Shown here piece by piece: positions 53,301 through 64,000 of a DNA stretch of 64,000 nt. How positions within the stretch are numbered: the first letter of the stretch is position 1; the number at the start of each line of letters is the position of its first letter. The notes beneath the pieces are model-generated. The model was not told the DNA's origin. It was given only the letters and a program-made list of their open reading frames with translations, and ran no database searches. Position numbers and translations under genes: made by a program. Source of the DNA: Gamsiella multidivaricata. Lineage: Eukaryota; Mortierellomycota; Mortierellomycetes; Mortierellales; Mortierellaceae. The stretch spans positions 35,003-99,002 of the forward strand of contig NW_026251815.1 in the NCBI RefSeq assembly GCF_025024155.1. The letters run 5' to 3'.

Positions 53301-54017
53301 TCACCTTTCTTTCAAGCAGTTCGCTGAATGCGTCCATGCTATAAACAGATAACAGTTGCACATTAATAAATTATTGTTGCCGCATCTACATCCTTGTCCG
53401 CGTCCATTGTCCAATATGTTAAGGCCTAATGCGGAGAGGATTAAAGTGTCACCTACGCTTGGTGTTGCAATCTCGAGTCCGTTCCTGTGACGGTGAAAAC
53501 CTGTAGGAAGGAAGCAGAAGCGACGTTGTTAGAAAGCCTTGATGGTATTGATAATTCCGAGAAGTCATCGTTGCGTGTCTCCAGACTTGTGAGGCTGGTC
53601 GAAGGTCGTGTCATATGATAGGCGTTTCCTGTGTGCTTCCTAGCCCAATTCGGCCTGGATGGTTGATTTGCAATCTCGTAGACTTACGCAGTGGTTATGG
53701 TCGTACTTGATCGACGAGGCATTCTGATGGCCAATTTGACTATAAAACGATAATCAGGAAGTATGGTGTTAATCCAGAGTCCCGACGTATTGAATGTGTG
53801 TGGTTCATATCAACAATCCGAAGGATCGGTAGCCATCCATCTACTTACTTAATGATGTCCTTGAGACTATTGAGTTCCTCACCCGACCAACGATGCAGGG
53901 AGTGAAAGAAGAGGGTCACCGGCCCTGTGGGAAGACGATGGTATTCAATATTTGCACATGATCAGCAAGTGTGGGAATAGTCTGGTGATGAAATCTACCT
54001 TTCTGAAGTTGGTCCAT
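50359..54017 (-). CDS. Unrecognised 902-residue protein with KH-like segments
   Basis: Nine exons: 54017-53999, 53924-53849, 53739-53688, 53500-53457, 53338-53305, 53167-52853, 52742-51298, 51191-50853 and 50743-50359. All join in phase, with five short exons at the 5' end. Two places resemble KH-type RNA-binding folds: FTVTGTDSRLQHQAMDAFSE near residue 55 and LITISGDNRNNVVKCIQQIE near residue 210. A long Ser/Pro-rich disordered stretch follows (about 300-560). The C-terminal 250 residues form a compact alpha/beta domain with many aromatic residues (WETYGEVTWN, YDVKNFLEVRRISL, WYEFEVCNEAL). I do not recognise the family, and the RNA-binding idea is weak. It converges on MED25 with 152 bp between stops. 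Confidence 0.75.
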
Positions 54018-55503
54018 GTAGGGTTGGCTGTCGATCCTGAGAGGTAATGAGGAGGAACGAAGGGAGCTGGAAGGCAGGCAGGAGCAAGGAAGAGGATCAA
54101 AGAACGCGATGGCGGCAGTGAAACAAATGGAGGAATACGCGGCGGGTCAACTGAACCATGACCGCCGTAGAAGGATGATCCATTTCATTTGACGAACTAT
54201 ACATTTAGGCGAATGCCTTTGCCTGGGACGCGTAACCCCGCCACGCGCGCTGCCGTCCTATGCCGCGCTGCTCCAGCACACCCCCACTACTCCCCTGGCT
54301 GCAAAGGGCCCTGGCCCTGGCCCCCCTTCCCTCCTGAGACCACAACGAGGGCCGGGACTCCTTATGAATGTGCATATGCTCAACAGCGAAATGGCGCCCA
54401 CACTCCTGAGCATGAATCCCCCTTCCCCCCGACCCTCCCACCCTTTCTGCCTCCTTGACTATCTTCTTTCCCCCTCTCTCCTCAGAGTATCATCCAGTTT
54501 TCAGCATGCGTCCCTATCCTTCTTTTTTTTTTTTTTTTTTTTTTTTGTTATACGTACAGTTCGATGCTACACATGTACTGGCACACCTGAGTCTTTTCAA
54601 CTGTTCACTCTTAAGCTTACCCTTCTCCTTGGATGCCTTTGAGACACTAGGAATTATGTACTCTCGCGGACGCAACAGAAAGAAAAAGAGGAATAAGGAG
54701 GGTGGGATAACATGAACCCAGTACAGAATGGCACAACCACTTGGTTTCTTTTTTTTAATGCGTCTCCTTGCAGCTGTTGCGATGCATTATATATTTAAAA
54801 AATCCCTTGTGCGTTGGATGTTACCCCGTGAACGATAACTATAGTGGTTGTGCCGCCACTCATTTCGGTGCTTCTGAAGCACTTCAATGTAACTGAAGTT
54901 CATTGCCAGAGCAGGGCATCATAACAACTGTCTATGGGAGTGAGCAACGGAACCCTGCATCTCACAAATGTGTGCAATAGCGCCAAGGTAAATATTTCCC
55001 CGATCCATATTGGACTGGAACGGGGCTGCGTTATGGCAGACGACTGTGATCTGTTGATAATACGTGGATGAGAAGAGGAGCCATAGGTGGAGACGAAATG
55101 GTCCTTCTCTCCGCGGTCTTTCGCTTTGTCCTGACCCTAGATTGGATGGCGCCTGCGGAAGGAAGACATGGTAGTTTTGCGCTCCTTGGAGGCATATGGA
55201 CAGACAGGCCATCGAAAGTATATATCCCTCCTTGTAATATAGGAGGCGCCATTCCCTTTCTCGATGCAGCTCTCTCTTTCGCTCAAGGCTCGTCGCTGGG
55301 AGCAAATAGCCCTTAGACAGCTATTTCACCTCCCTTTCCCTCTCTTTCTTGCATTTGCAATCTTTAAATCTCTCCTCCACGTTGTCATTGTCATTGTCAT
55401 TTAATCCTCGCTCCTATCATTCTACTTTCAAACAACCCTGAGGTTCTATAATTTTTCTCACCACCGATCTCCCTTTTGTCGCTATTGATCCCTATCCATA
55501 GTC
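54018..55503. other. Divergent intergenic region upstream of chitin synthase
   Basis: It contains a C-rich segment (54230-54480), a T24 tract (54523-54546), a TGTCAT triple repeat (55383-55400) and the CT-rich leader of the chitin synthase gene. Short open frames are not convincing. Confidence 0.6.
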
Positions 55504-58500
55504 ATGCCGTTCCTATCAGACTATACCTCCGCAGATCTCACCCATCTGGGCTCGACTTCCGACGACGCCATTGTTCACAATATCTCTTCTCGATGGAAAC
55601 AAAAGCTGCCTTACACCCGAATCAACGCCTCCGTCCTCGTAGTTGTTAACCCATACGAAGTCCTCTCTACACTCAATGATACCCACGCAGAACAGTATGC
55701 GGATTGGTGTTACCGAAATGTGGCTGATTCTACCACAGAAGCGCTAGAGATCCAAGCGCCAGTCGACCAGACCCAGCGTCCCACACAACAACCATATAAA
55801 TCAAAGAACAAGAATGAGGATCAGCAAAGTCAGCATAGCAGCACCAGTGGTTTCAATTCCATTGCCCCTCACCCATATGAACTTGCTGGTAGAATTTACC
55901 TCCATCTCAGGAGAACGGGTCAAGATCAAGCAATTGTCACAAGGTAAAGAAAAAGAAAAAAAAAAAAGGACGTTGTGTGTCACTCAAGATAATAATGCAA
56001 ACATTTTGGCACATCAATAGCGGTGTCTCTGGTTCCGGCAAGACCACCGGCGCATCTCATATCATGTCGCAACTGTGTCGCTTGGCCACCCATACCAAAA
56101 AGGAGGCACGCGTAGCCTCCCAGCTGCAGCAGGCACAACAAGTCTTGGACACGTTCGGCTGCTGTTACACAAGAGAGAACAACAATGCTAGCATGTTTTC
56201 AAAGTATCTTGAAGTCCAGGTAAGGAGTAACCGAATAACCTTTGTAAACCCATTGATACATGCATTCATCCATTCAGAAAAATCCACCACTTACATACGT
56301 ATTTCATCTCCATGGGTAGTTCAATGAAAGAGGTCGTATCATGGGTGGAAAGACACTGTGCTATCTCCTGAACGCAGCAAGGGTTACCAAGATCCCACAA
56401 GAGGAACGCACTTTCCACGTCTTTTACTACCTCCTCAACGCCGGTCAAAATACTCTGTCAGAACAGGAGAAATCCCAGCTTCGTCTTCACGAATCATTTG
56501 CTTATATCAGCCAGTCAAAGTTGGCTCGACAGGATACTCTTGGACACGGCGCTGGATATAAAGCCGCTAACATGGGCTCTGGATCAGGAGCGGTACCTGG
56601 CGTCTTTGGCGTCAATACTCCTGGTGCGGCATTTTCAGCAGGCATAACCATGAATGACTCTCTTGGGTTCGAGCATTTGAAGAGCGCAATGACTGCCTGT
56701 GGATTCAGACCAAGGCAGACCCAACACGTTTGGCGTCTCCTTGCTGCCATTCTGCACCTTGGTAATCTTCAGTTTATGGACCCAGCTTCAGTAAGCAAGC
56801 AGAGTGCGCTTCAGGAAGCTGCTGTCGTTAAGAATCCAGAAGTTCTGGAATTTATTGCCGATATTCTCGGTGTCCCCAGCGGTACGTTTTTGAAGGCGAA
56901 GAGAGAGGGTGAAGACATCATGCTATACAATTTTAGATGTACTAACTGCAATTCCATATTGAATAGACAAGCTGCTTCTCGCTTTGACATACAAGTCAAA
57001 GTTGATCCGCCGCGACCTGTGTACGGTTGTTCTCAATGCTCAAGGATCTTCCGCGCACCGCGACTCCCTTTCGAGGACACTTTATATGGCCTTGTTCGGA
57101 TACCTTGTGGAGCAGATCAACAAAACACTCTGCCACTCCAATCCAGCAAACTTTGTGGCCATCCTCGACCAAGCAGGTCTGACAGAGGCCTCAGGATCGT
57201 CCTCAATTCATCTGGCTAATTTTGAACAATTCTCCGTCAACTTTGCAAACGAGTTGCTGCACGGATTCATCGGAAGAAGAATGTTGGACGATACTGCTGG
57301 GTTCAATAGGCTGCAGGCCCAAGACGGGATACAGTTACCCGGTCCGATGCTTCGAGTCAACACTAATAGCACCTTGACCAGCCAGCAGACCACCAAAAAT
57401 ATGGTGTTTGACAACAGCTGTCTGCAATTGCTTGTTGGCAAGCAATTCAAAGATGACCAGCCTCTCTCTTTGCCGGCAGGAAGTTCGACAGCGCAAGGAA
57501 ATAATTCATTCAACAATTCCACTCTTTATTCAGCGAGAGCACAAACAAAACAACAGCAGCAAAGGGGTGAGTCCCCCAACTCAGCTGTTCTGGGGGGTTT
57601 GATTCGGATCATGGACGACTCCAGCACACTTTACAGCCAAGGATCTGCAACCGATGCCGATTGTCTTCACAAAGCAACACTCCAGTTCAGGAGCGACAGT
57701 CAGAGCCAGGCTATCTTCACCGTCAACCGAACCTCATCTAACTACTTCGCTATCCAGCATTTCACTGGCAAGGTTGAATACTCTGTCGATGACTTTTTGG
57801 AAAAGAACCTGGACCAGGTCTCGCCCGACTTTATTGTTTTGCTGAGGAACTCTGCCAATAAGTTCATCGTGGACCTGTTTTCGACCGACTCTGCCGGTGC
57901 CATCTCTGTGGAGAGACACCCAAAGTTCGAAAAGACTATTGTCAAGGCACAGCTTCAGACTAGACCTAAGCGTCAGCCATCACGACACAGAGGACCTGCG
58001 GGCTCCTATCTTGCTTCTCGTCGGAGCCAGGTTGGCACCGGGACTATGGAATACCAACAACCACAACAGCATCAAGAACTAAACGCCATCATCCAAGCAC
58101 AGCAACTGGAGGAGGGTTCTCTGGCAGTGAGCACGGTGCTGTCCCAAGTATTCACGACTGTGCACGAGATGATCCAGACGATGGACGAGACGACTCTTTG
58201 GCATATGATCTGCCTGCGACCCAATGACGTGCAGTCAAGCACCGCTGTGGACACAAAGAAGCTGCGGACTCAGGTAAACGCGTTCTTTTTGCCGGAGATT
58301 GCGCACCGCAAGAGAACCGAGTACACAATCTCGTACACATTTGGCGAGTTCCTAGCCCGGTATGAGCGCACAAGGCTCGTCTCAGGACTTGGCTTGGACA
58401 GAACTACAAAGACCGAGAAGGGCCGATGTCTCGATGTGGCGAATGCTCCTAGTCGAGGTTGGAATTCACCAGATGGCCAGATTGGCCCCAAGTTTGCGCT

Positions 58501-61500
58501 CGGTAACACATCCGTCTGGTTGGCAGAGGAGGTCTGGAAAGAATTGGAGGACGACCTTCGAGCCATCGAGAAGGGGGAGCGCCTGCAGGAGAAGATATCC
58601 CAAGCTGCAGCTGCCGCTCAGGAGGAGGCTGCCAAGGCGAGAGCCAAAGGACTTGAGGCCAGGAACCTTTTAGAGCCTGGCGCACTGGCTACTATTGATG
58701 GTGCCAACGGAGACGATCTGCTTGGTACAGATTCTAGAAAGCTAGGCTCTGCCTCTTCCAGCACAGACAGGCTTCTAAGCCTTTCTATGGGCAAAGCTAA
58801 TGGATATGACGCTATCTCGGAGGCTGAGGGTCCTGACGACGACATGTTTTCCGATTTAGACGAGAAGGACGACGATGTGATGAGCGACTACAATATGACG
58901 GTACTTCCAGTCAAGAGTGCGCTGAAGCGGGGTCTGTCTCGGGCTGCTAGAAACAAAAGGAGCAATGCTGATGCAGCAGGAGGTGAAAAGAGCAGAGGTG
59001 GTGGTGGTCATGCTGGCAGCGCGAAACAAGGACTCTCTGAAAAGCCACAGCTGAAAGAGCCCGTCGAAGTGGTGCCGACGACGCGTGCGCGCAAACTCTG
59101 GGTCTTCTTCACTTGGTGCATGACTTGGTGGATCCCGTCTTTTATGCTCTCCAGCTGTGGCAAGATGAAACGCGAGGATATCCGCATGGCCTGGCGTGAG
59201 AAGGTTGCGCTCTGTTATATCATTTTCTTCATGTCCGCCGCTATCATCTTTGTGATCACCGGGTTCGGAAAGCTGATGTGCCCTGGAGCGGATCGGCTCT
59301 TCTCTGCGAAGGAAGTTGGGTACCATGCCGCGCCAGACGATTTTTTCGTGTCTCTCCGAGGAAAAGTTTACGATCTTACCAGGTTTGCAAAGTCAGACCA
59401 CTCCAATGGACATGCGTCGTACCCGTCGGATACGGCATACATGCTGCCCTTCGCAGGAACTGACGTGACCGAGTACTTTCCCTTGCAGATGAACATTGCG
59501 TGCTACGGACTGGTCAATAGCCCCGCCTTCAGCATGGCTTCGAATAACACACTCATCAGCTCTCAAGTCCATGGACCACCAACCTCGGATACGACCATTG
59601 GCTGGTCTCTGCAAAACAACCAGGGACAATGGTATTGGAGAGTGGCCATGCCGAGGCTGCAGCCCATGAGGAAGGGCGACCTGGCGTTCGAGATGGCGGA
59701 CATCCAGGCAGACACCGATAGGAAGTGGTTCGTACTCGAGAATGGCGTTTATGATCTGACCAGCTACTACAACACGATCCGTGCGCCAGGAAATACCGGT
59801 ACACAGGGAGCTGGTGTGCCCCCAGTGCATTTTTTGGACAAATCCATCGAGGACATGGCCTTTAACCACAATGGCGAGGACACGACCGCGATCTGGAAGA
59901 AGCTCCCTCTGGATTCAAATACCCGCGTTTTGACTAAGAGCTGCCTTGACCAGGTCTTTTACGTCGGTAAGGTCGACTATCGCAAGTCGTTCCAGTGCCA
60001 GTTTACCAACTACATGCTTCTATGCACGTCTGTGGTATTGGTCTCTGTCATTGCCATCAAGTTCTTGGCAGCTCTGCAGCTCGGCTCTGTGCGCGTACCT
60101 GAAGAGCATGACAAGTTTGTGATCATCCAGATTCCATGCTATACCGAGGACGAGGATTCCCTACGCAAGACAATTGACTCCATTACAGCACTGCGGTACG
60201 ATGACAAGCGGAAGCTGCTCTTCATCATTGCGGATGGGATGATTATCGGGAGCGGTAATGATCTGCCGACGCCCAGAATCGTGCTCAATATCCTTGGCGC
60301 GGACCCGAACGTGGATCCTGAACCATTGGCCTTCAAGAGTATTGGTGACGGATCAAAACAGCTCAATATGGGCAAGATCTACTCGGGACTGTACGAGCAT
60401 GAGGGTCACGTCGTTCCTTACATTGTTGTCGTCAAGGTGGGCAAGCCCAGCGAGAGGAGCCGTCCCGGAAATCGCGGCAAGCGCGATTCGCAGATCATTT
60501 TGATGAAATTCCTGAACAAGGTGCATTTTGACTCACCCATGTGTCCCCTGGAACTCGAGATCTATCACCAGATGAAAAACGTTATTGGCGTGAACCCAAG
60601 CTTTTACGAGTACATCCTGCAGGTTGATGCCGACACGGAGGTGATGCCGGACTCTCTGAATCGTTTGGTGAGCTGTATGATCCACGATGGCAAGATTATC
60701 GGACTCTGTGGAGAGACCCAGCTCGGAAACGAGGAAAACAGTTGGACGACCATGATTCAGGTTTACGAGTACTATATCTCACATCATCTTGCCAAGGCAT
60801 TCGAGTCGTTATTTGGATCAGTCACTTGTTTGCCGGGATGCTTCTGCATGTACCGAGTTCGGACCGTGGCCAAATCGCTGCCTCTGATTATTTCGAGCAA
60901 AGTTATTGAAGAATACTCTGACAACCAGGTGGATACCTTGCACAAGAAGAACCTGCTGTCACTCGGAGAGGATCGATATCTGACCACGCTCATGATGAAG
61001 CATTTCCCGCAGTACAAGATGACTTTCACTCCGGACGCCACTTGCAGGACCGTTGCGCCTGATCGCTGGAGTGTCTTGCTGTCGCAGCGTCGTCGATGGA
61101 TCAACTCTACGATCCATAACCTGGCAGAGCTGATGTTCCTCCCGGAGATGTGCGGATTTTGCTGCTTTTCGATGCGATTTGTCGTCTTTTTGGACTTGTT
61201 TGGAACCCTGACTCTGCCTGCTTCGGTCGTTTATCTGATCTACCTGATTGTCATTGTGGCGACGGGCATGGAAACGTTGCCAAAGATCTCGCTGATCCTT
61301 CTCGGAGCCGTTTATGGTCTTCAGGCACTGATTTTCATCATCAAGCGACAGTGGCAGCACATTGGATGGATGTTTATCTACATCATGGCTATCCCGCTCT
61401 TCTCATTTTTTATTCCGGTCTATTCCTTCTGGCACTTTGATGATTTTTCCTGGGGAAACACTCGCATGGTCGTCGGCGAAAGCGGCAATGCCAAGAAGGT

Positions 61501-62560
61501 GGTTATCCTTGGGGACGACGAGGAACCGTTTGACGAGAAGATGATCCCGATGAAGAAATGGAGCGTCTACGAGCAAGAGATGTGGGAGACCGATTCCGTG
61601 GATAGCCGCGAGAGCAGGGGAACAGCTATCTCTTATCGGTCAAAGGCATCCGAGGGTAACAGGCAGTCTCTGGGCATCTCAAAACCGCCTAGATCTGTTA
61701 CTGGTGGTTCTATTCGTGGATCCGGGATCTCGCTGCCTCCCCAGTATTCCGCTGCAGGCTCACAGGAGGATCTCGGACATGAGTATTATCGCGACACCAA
61801 CATCATCCAGAAGCAGCAAATGCAGCAGTATCCGAACAGCCATGCCATGCAACAGTATCAGCACCACCAGCACCTACAGCAGCAGGGCCCCTACCATCGG
61901 AGCCATGCCTCCAGTTCTTCTCTCGTATTTGAGGAGGATATGAAAAGAGCGTCCATTTTATCCATTTCTTCGTTGCCTCGATCAGCCGTGAATAGTTACA
62001 TGGTACCGCGTAGCACTGGTACTCCAAGCGTGGTAGGCGGCTCCCATTCAGTCTATGGTCAGCAGCCAACGTATGACCATATGCAGGGCATGAATCCATT
62101 TGTCGATAGTGCGGCTCGATCGATGATGGGTGGATCACAACGAGGGTCAGGATCTGTGGTCGGCGGACCATTCGATGTAGGTTTCCGGACCCATGATAGG
62201 ACAGGATCGGCAGTGAGCATAGGAATAAGTCAAGTGGTGGTAGGCAACGGATATAATAGTGGATCGGACCAGCCAACAGACGAGCAACTCGCGAACGAGA
62301 TTCAAAATGTCCTCGCTACCGCCGATCTCATGAGTATTACCAAGAAGCAAGGTATCGTCAAAGCACACAAGCACAAGAAAAAAAAAAAAAAAAAAAAACT
62401 GCACACTGATCTGGACTACTAACCATTCTTCGCTCTCTATCGCGTCTTTCTCTGAATAGTTCGTGAACGGTTGATGGCGTTTTTCTGTGTCGACTTGACC
62501 TCGCGCAAGGACTACATTAACGATGCAATTGAACGTATTTTAGAGAATCACACATCTTGA
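55504..62560 (+). CDS. Chitin synthase with N-terminal myosin motor domain (class V/VII type)
   Basis: Five exons: 55504-55943, 56021-56219, 56320-56881, 56967-62351 and 62460-62560, giving 2228 residues. The myosin motor (about 1-850) has a P-loop GVSGSGKTT split by intron 1, a switch-I-like NNNASMFSKY, ILDQAG in the switch II place and NFEQFSVNFANELL. A cytochrome b5-like region lies near 1182 (GKVYDLTRF). Chitin synthase motifs follow: DADTEV (about 1620), GCFCMYR, EDRYL (about 1735) and QRRRW (about 1774), flanked by membrane spans. The C-terminus is a DEK_C domain completed by exon 5 (VRERLMAFF..DLTSRKDYINDAIERIL). Intron 4 holds an A-rich run and TACTAAC; reading through it gives a false Lys-rich tail. 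These enzymes make cell-wall chitin at growing tips, the motor helping delivery or docking. An AATAAA lies at 62587. Confidence 0.95.
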
Positions 62561-62611
62561 ACGGAGGGTTTTCTTATATGAAAAAAAATAAATTCTCGGT
62601 AGTTGGAAATC

Positions 62612-62667
62612 CGCACATCTGCGCACCTATTACGCCACCGAAGTGGCTTCTAAGCGTCGCATACGAC
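62612..62667 (-). ncRNA. Three adjacent stem-loops downstream of the Fanzor stop, candidate guide-RNA scaffold
   Basis: Read on the minus strand, just after the Fanzor stop, three perfect small hairpins follow one another. GTCG-TATG-CGAC is at 62667-62656, GCCAC-TTCG-GTGGC at 62647-62634 and CGCA-GATG-TGCG at 62623-62612. The middle one is a C(UUCG)G tetraloop, a highly stable RNA cap that exists only in minus-strand RNA. In TnpB and Fanzor systems the guide RNA usually derives from the 3' end of the nuclease gene. The stems are short (4-5 bp), so chance or a 3'UTR/terminator role remains possible. Confidence 0.35.
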
Positions 62668-62714
62668 ATGGGAAATCATCAGGGGGCAGCACATAAAAAA
62701 AACTAGTCTGGCTA

Positions 62715-64000
62715 CTATTCCTCGCGGGGTCGGCGCGTCCTCTGGAGGATCGCCATGATCTGTTCCTCCTCCTCCGAAGCCTTTCTTTTGGATGCCTTTT
62801 GGGTGCTGTCTTGGACGCTATCGAGAGTGCAGTTGTCGATGCTGCTACTGCTACTGCTGGTTCCCTCAAAAGCTTGGTGGTCCTTTTCCTCAGCGCCCCC
62901 GGTGGTCTCCGTCTTCATCCACGGATAATTTCCCTCCTCGTCTACCGGCTGCAGGTACAAAAGCCGCTGTTGGTGGAGCAGATGTCCTTGGACGGCATTC
63001 ACCATGTTGTGGGCCGCCATCTCATCCCTGTGGAACTCCATTCCACAGTCCTCGCAGAAGAGCCTTCGGATAGACACCTGGGAAACAAATGTGTGACCAC
63101 GGGGGCATTTCTTGGAGCTGTAATATTCATTAACACCAAGAACGATGTAACTAAGCGACCTGGCCTAAAGAGCGATGGCGGTGAAATGTGTGAACGTCAA
63201 TAAATGAACTATCTGTCGTAGGGACAAGAAATCGCCAGAGGAGTGAAACACTTACCAGGGGCACAAAGAATGCCAGAAAGGAGTCGTGGAGTGATGTGAG
63301 GCGCGAGCAACTGCTGAATTGACCAAGTCCAATGCCAATCACCACCATGTTCTTTTCGTCTCTTTTGACGCCTATCGATCCCCCCACCGACCTCAGCAAA
63401 CTGTTTGCGATTACCAGGTACTCCTCCTCCCGTGCACGTTGGGCATCCCATTCGTGGCTCTGGTAGAGCCTGTTCGAGCCATTGTAAAAACTGCTCAAGC
63501 GCTGCGCGACCATCTCGAGCTGCTGAACGTACTGCCCAACGCTTGCATCTAGCCCGCGGAGCGGTGGGAGGTCTGACTCAATCTCTTGGATCGATTGAGT
63601 TGCACCTTCCGGTACCACCCGTTTTTGCTCCTCTGTCCATCTTCGGAACTTGAATGTGGGTTGGTACACGGCCTTCTGGTTAACAGATATGTTGTAGTAT
63701 GTCTCTGGATAGGGCGGATCCATCAAAGAGGTAGTAGAGTTCGTCCCAGGGGCGGCTGTGGAGATCGAAGAGGCAGGAGTGGCCCTGTGGGTAGTAGCGG
63801 TTGGGAAAGCAGAGGTCGTCACGACACGCCCCTTTCCTTTTTTGTCGTTGATCGGACGGTCTGTATCTGGTAGGAAGGCGCTTCCAGATACAACATAGGC
63901 TTGACCAATATCCAGACACAAAATCTTGATCTTTTCTGGAGGGCAATGCGGCCAGAGTCGAGTGACATCGTCCTTGGTCTTTATGACATTCCGGATCTCC
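62715..64000 (-). CDS. Fanzor (eukaryotic TnpB-like) RNA-guided nuclease, C-terminal part
   Basis: Two exons are visible: up to 63256 from the window edge, then 63164-62715; the GTAAGT donor and TTTAG acceptor join in phase, and the 5' part lies outside. The order is that of the TnpB/Fanzor nuclease core. RuvC-I is ILCLDIGQAYVVSG (Asp). A helical stretch (SVGQYVQQLEMVAQRLSSF..HEWDAQR) is followed by the strand VVIGIGLGQFSS. RuvC-II is YIVLGVNEYYSSKKCP (Glu). The zinc ribbon is CPRGH..CEDC, and RuvC-III is HRDEMAAHNM (Asp). All three acidic residues are present and the frame is open, so the gene looks functional. A Ser-rich tail with a KRKASEEEE basic/acidic patch follows. Fanzors are programmable DNA nucleases carried by eukaryotic transposons. 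No terminal repeats or transposase are visible here. It converges on chitin synthase, 154 bp apart. Confidence 0.85.

Noticed and set aside
62352..62422. Lys-rich C-terminus of chitin synthase as protein
   Set aside because: Donor, branch point and acceptor show it is intron, and the downstream exon completes the DEK_C domain.

Overview
The window is fungal nuclear DNA. Genes are split by many short introns with GT-AG borders, several of which have textbook TACTAAC branch points, and coding is dense on both strands. The gene set is fungal: a chitin synthase fused to a myosin motor, a two-finger GATA factor, Mms22/Mus7 and an F-box/LRR protein. MED25, a DUF1264 oil-body-type protein and a Fanzor (eukaryotic TnpB) point to an early-diverging lineage. 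My best guess is Mucoromycota, probably a Mortierella-like species, but this is inference from gene content and style, not from a search.

Layout. 1-4302 (-): 3'-truncated gene for a RecB/Cas4-type Fe-S nuclease fused to a Dna2/Upf1-like helicase. 4303-13019: about 8.7 kb with no gene I can support. 13020-15260 (+): GATA factor. 15534-16780 (-): DUF1264 protein. 17177-18715 (-): F-box/LRR protein. 19150-20745 (+): Arp2/3 subunit ARPC1. 21342-21881 (-): retropepsin-like protein lacking the catalytic triplet. 21882-24455: microsatellite-rich spacer. 24456-25262 (+): tandem SCP2 protein with a peroxisomal signal. 26149-29802 (-): alanyl-tRNA synthetase. About 30270-30905 (+): unresolved membrane-protein-like coding. 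31653-33640 (+): TMEM115-like rhomboid fold protein. 33800-43132 (-): Mms22/Mus7. 43657-45060 (+): unknown protein. 45553-50206 (+): MED25 with long polyQ. 50359-54017 (-): unknown 902-residue protein, perhaps KH-like. 55504-62560 (+): chitin synthase. 62715-64000 (-): C-terminal part of a Fanzor nuclease with all three RuvC acidic positions present.

Most gene pairs are unrelated and are simply packed. Convergent pairs are about 150-160 bp apart (TMEM115/MMS22, MED25/unknown, chitin synthase/Fanzor). Two genes serve genome maintenance (the nuclease-helicase and Mms22), two transcription (GATA, MED25), two lipid handling (DUF1264, SCP2) and two the actin/cell-wall axis (ARPC1, myosin-chitin synthase).

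The most interesting part is the right edge. An apparently intact Fanzor nuclease C-terminus is followed on its own strand by three small perfect stem-loops within 56 bases, one capped by a cUUCGg tetraloop. That is the place where a guide (omega/fRNA) scaffold would be expected. Exon borders throughout were placed by reading splice sites and checking phase; no transcript data were available.
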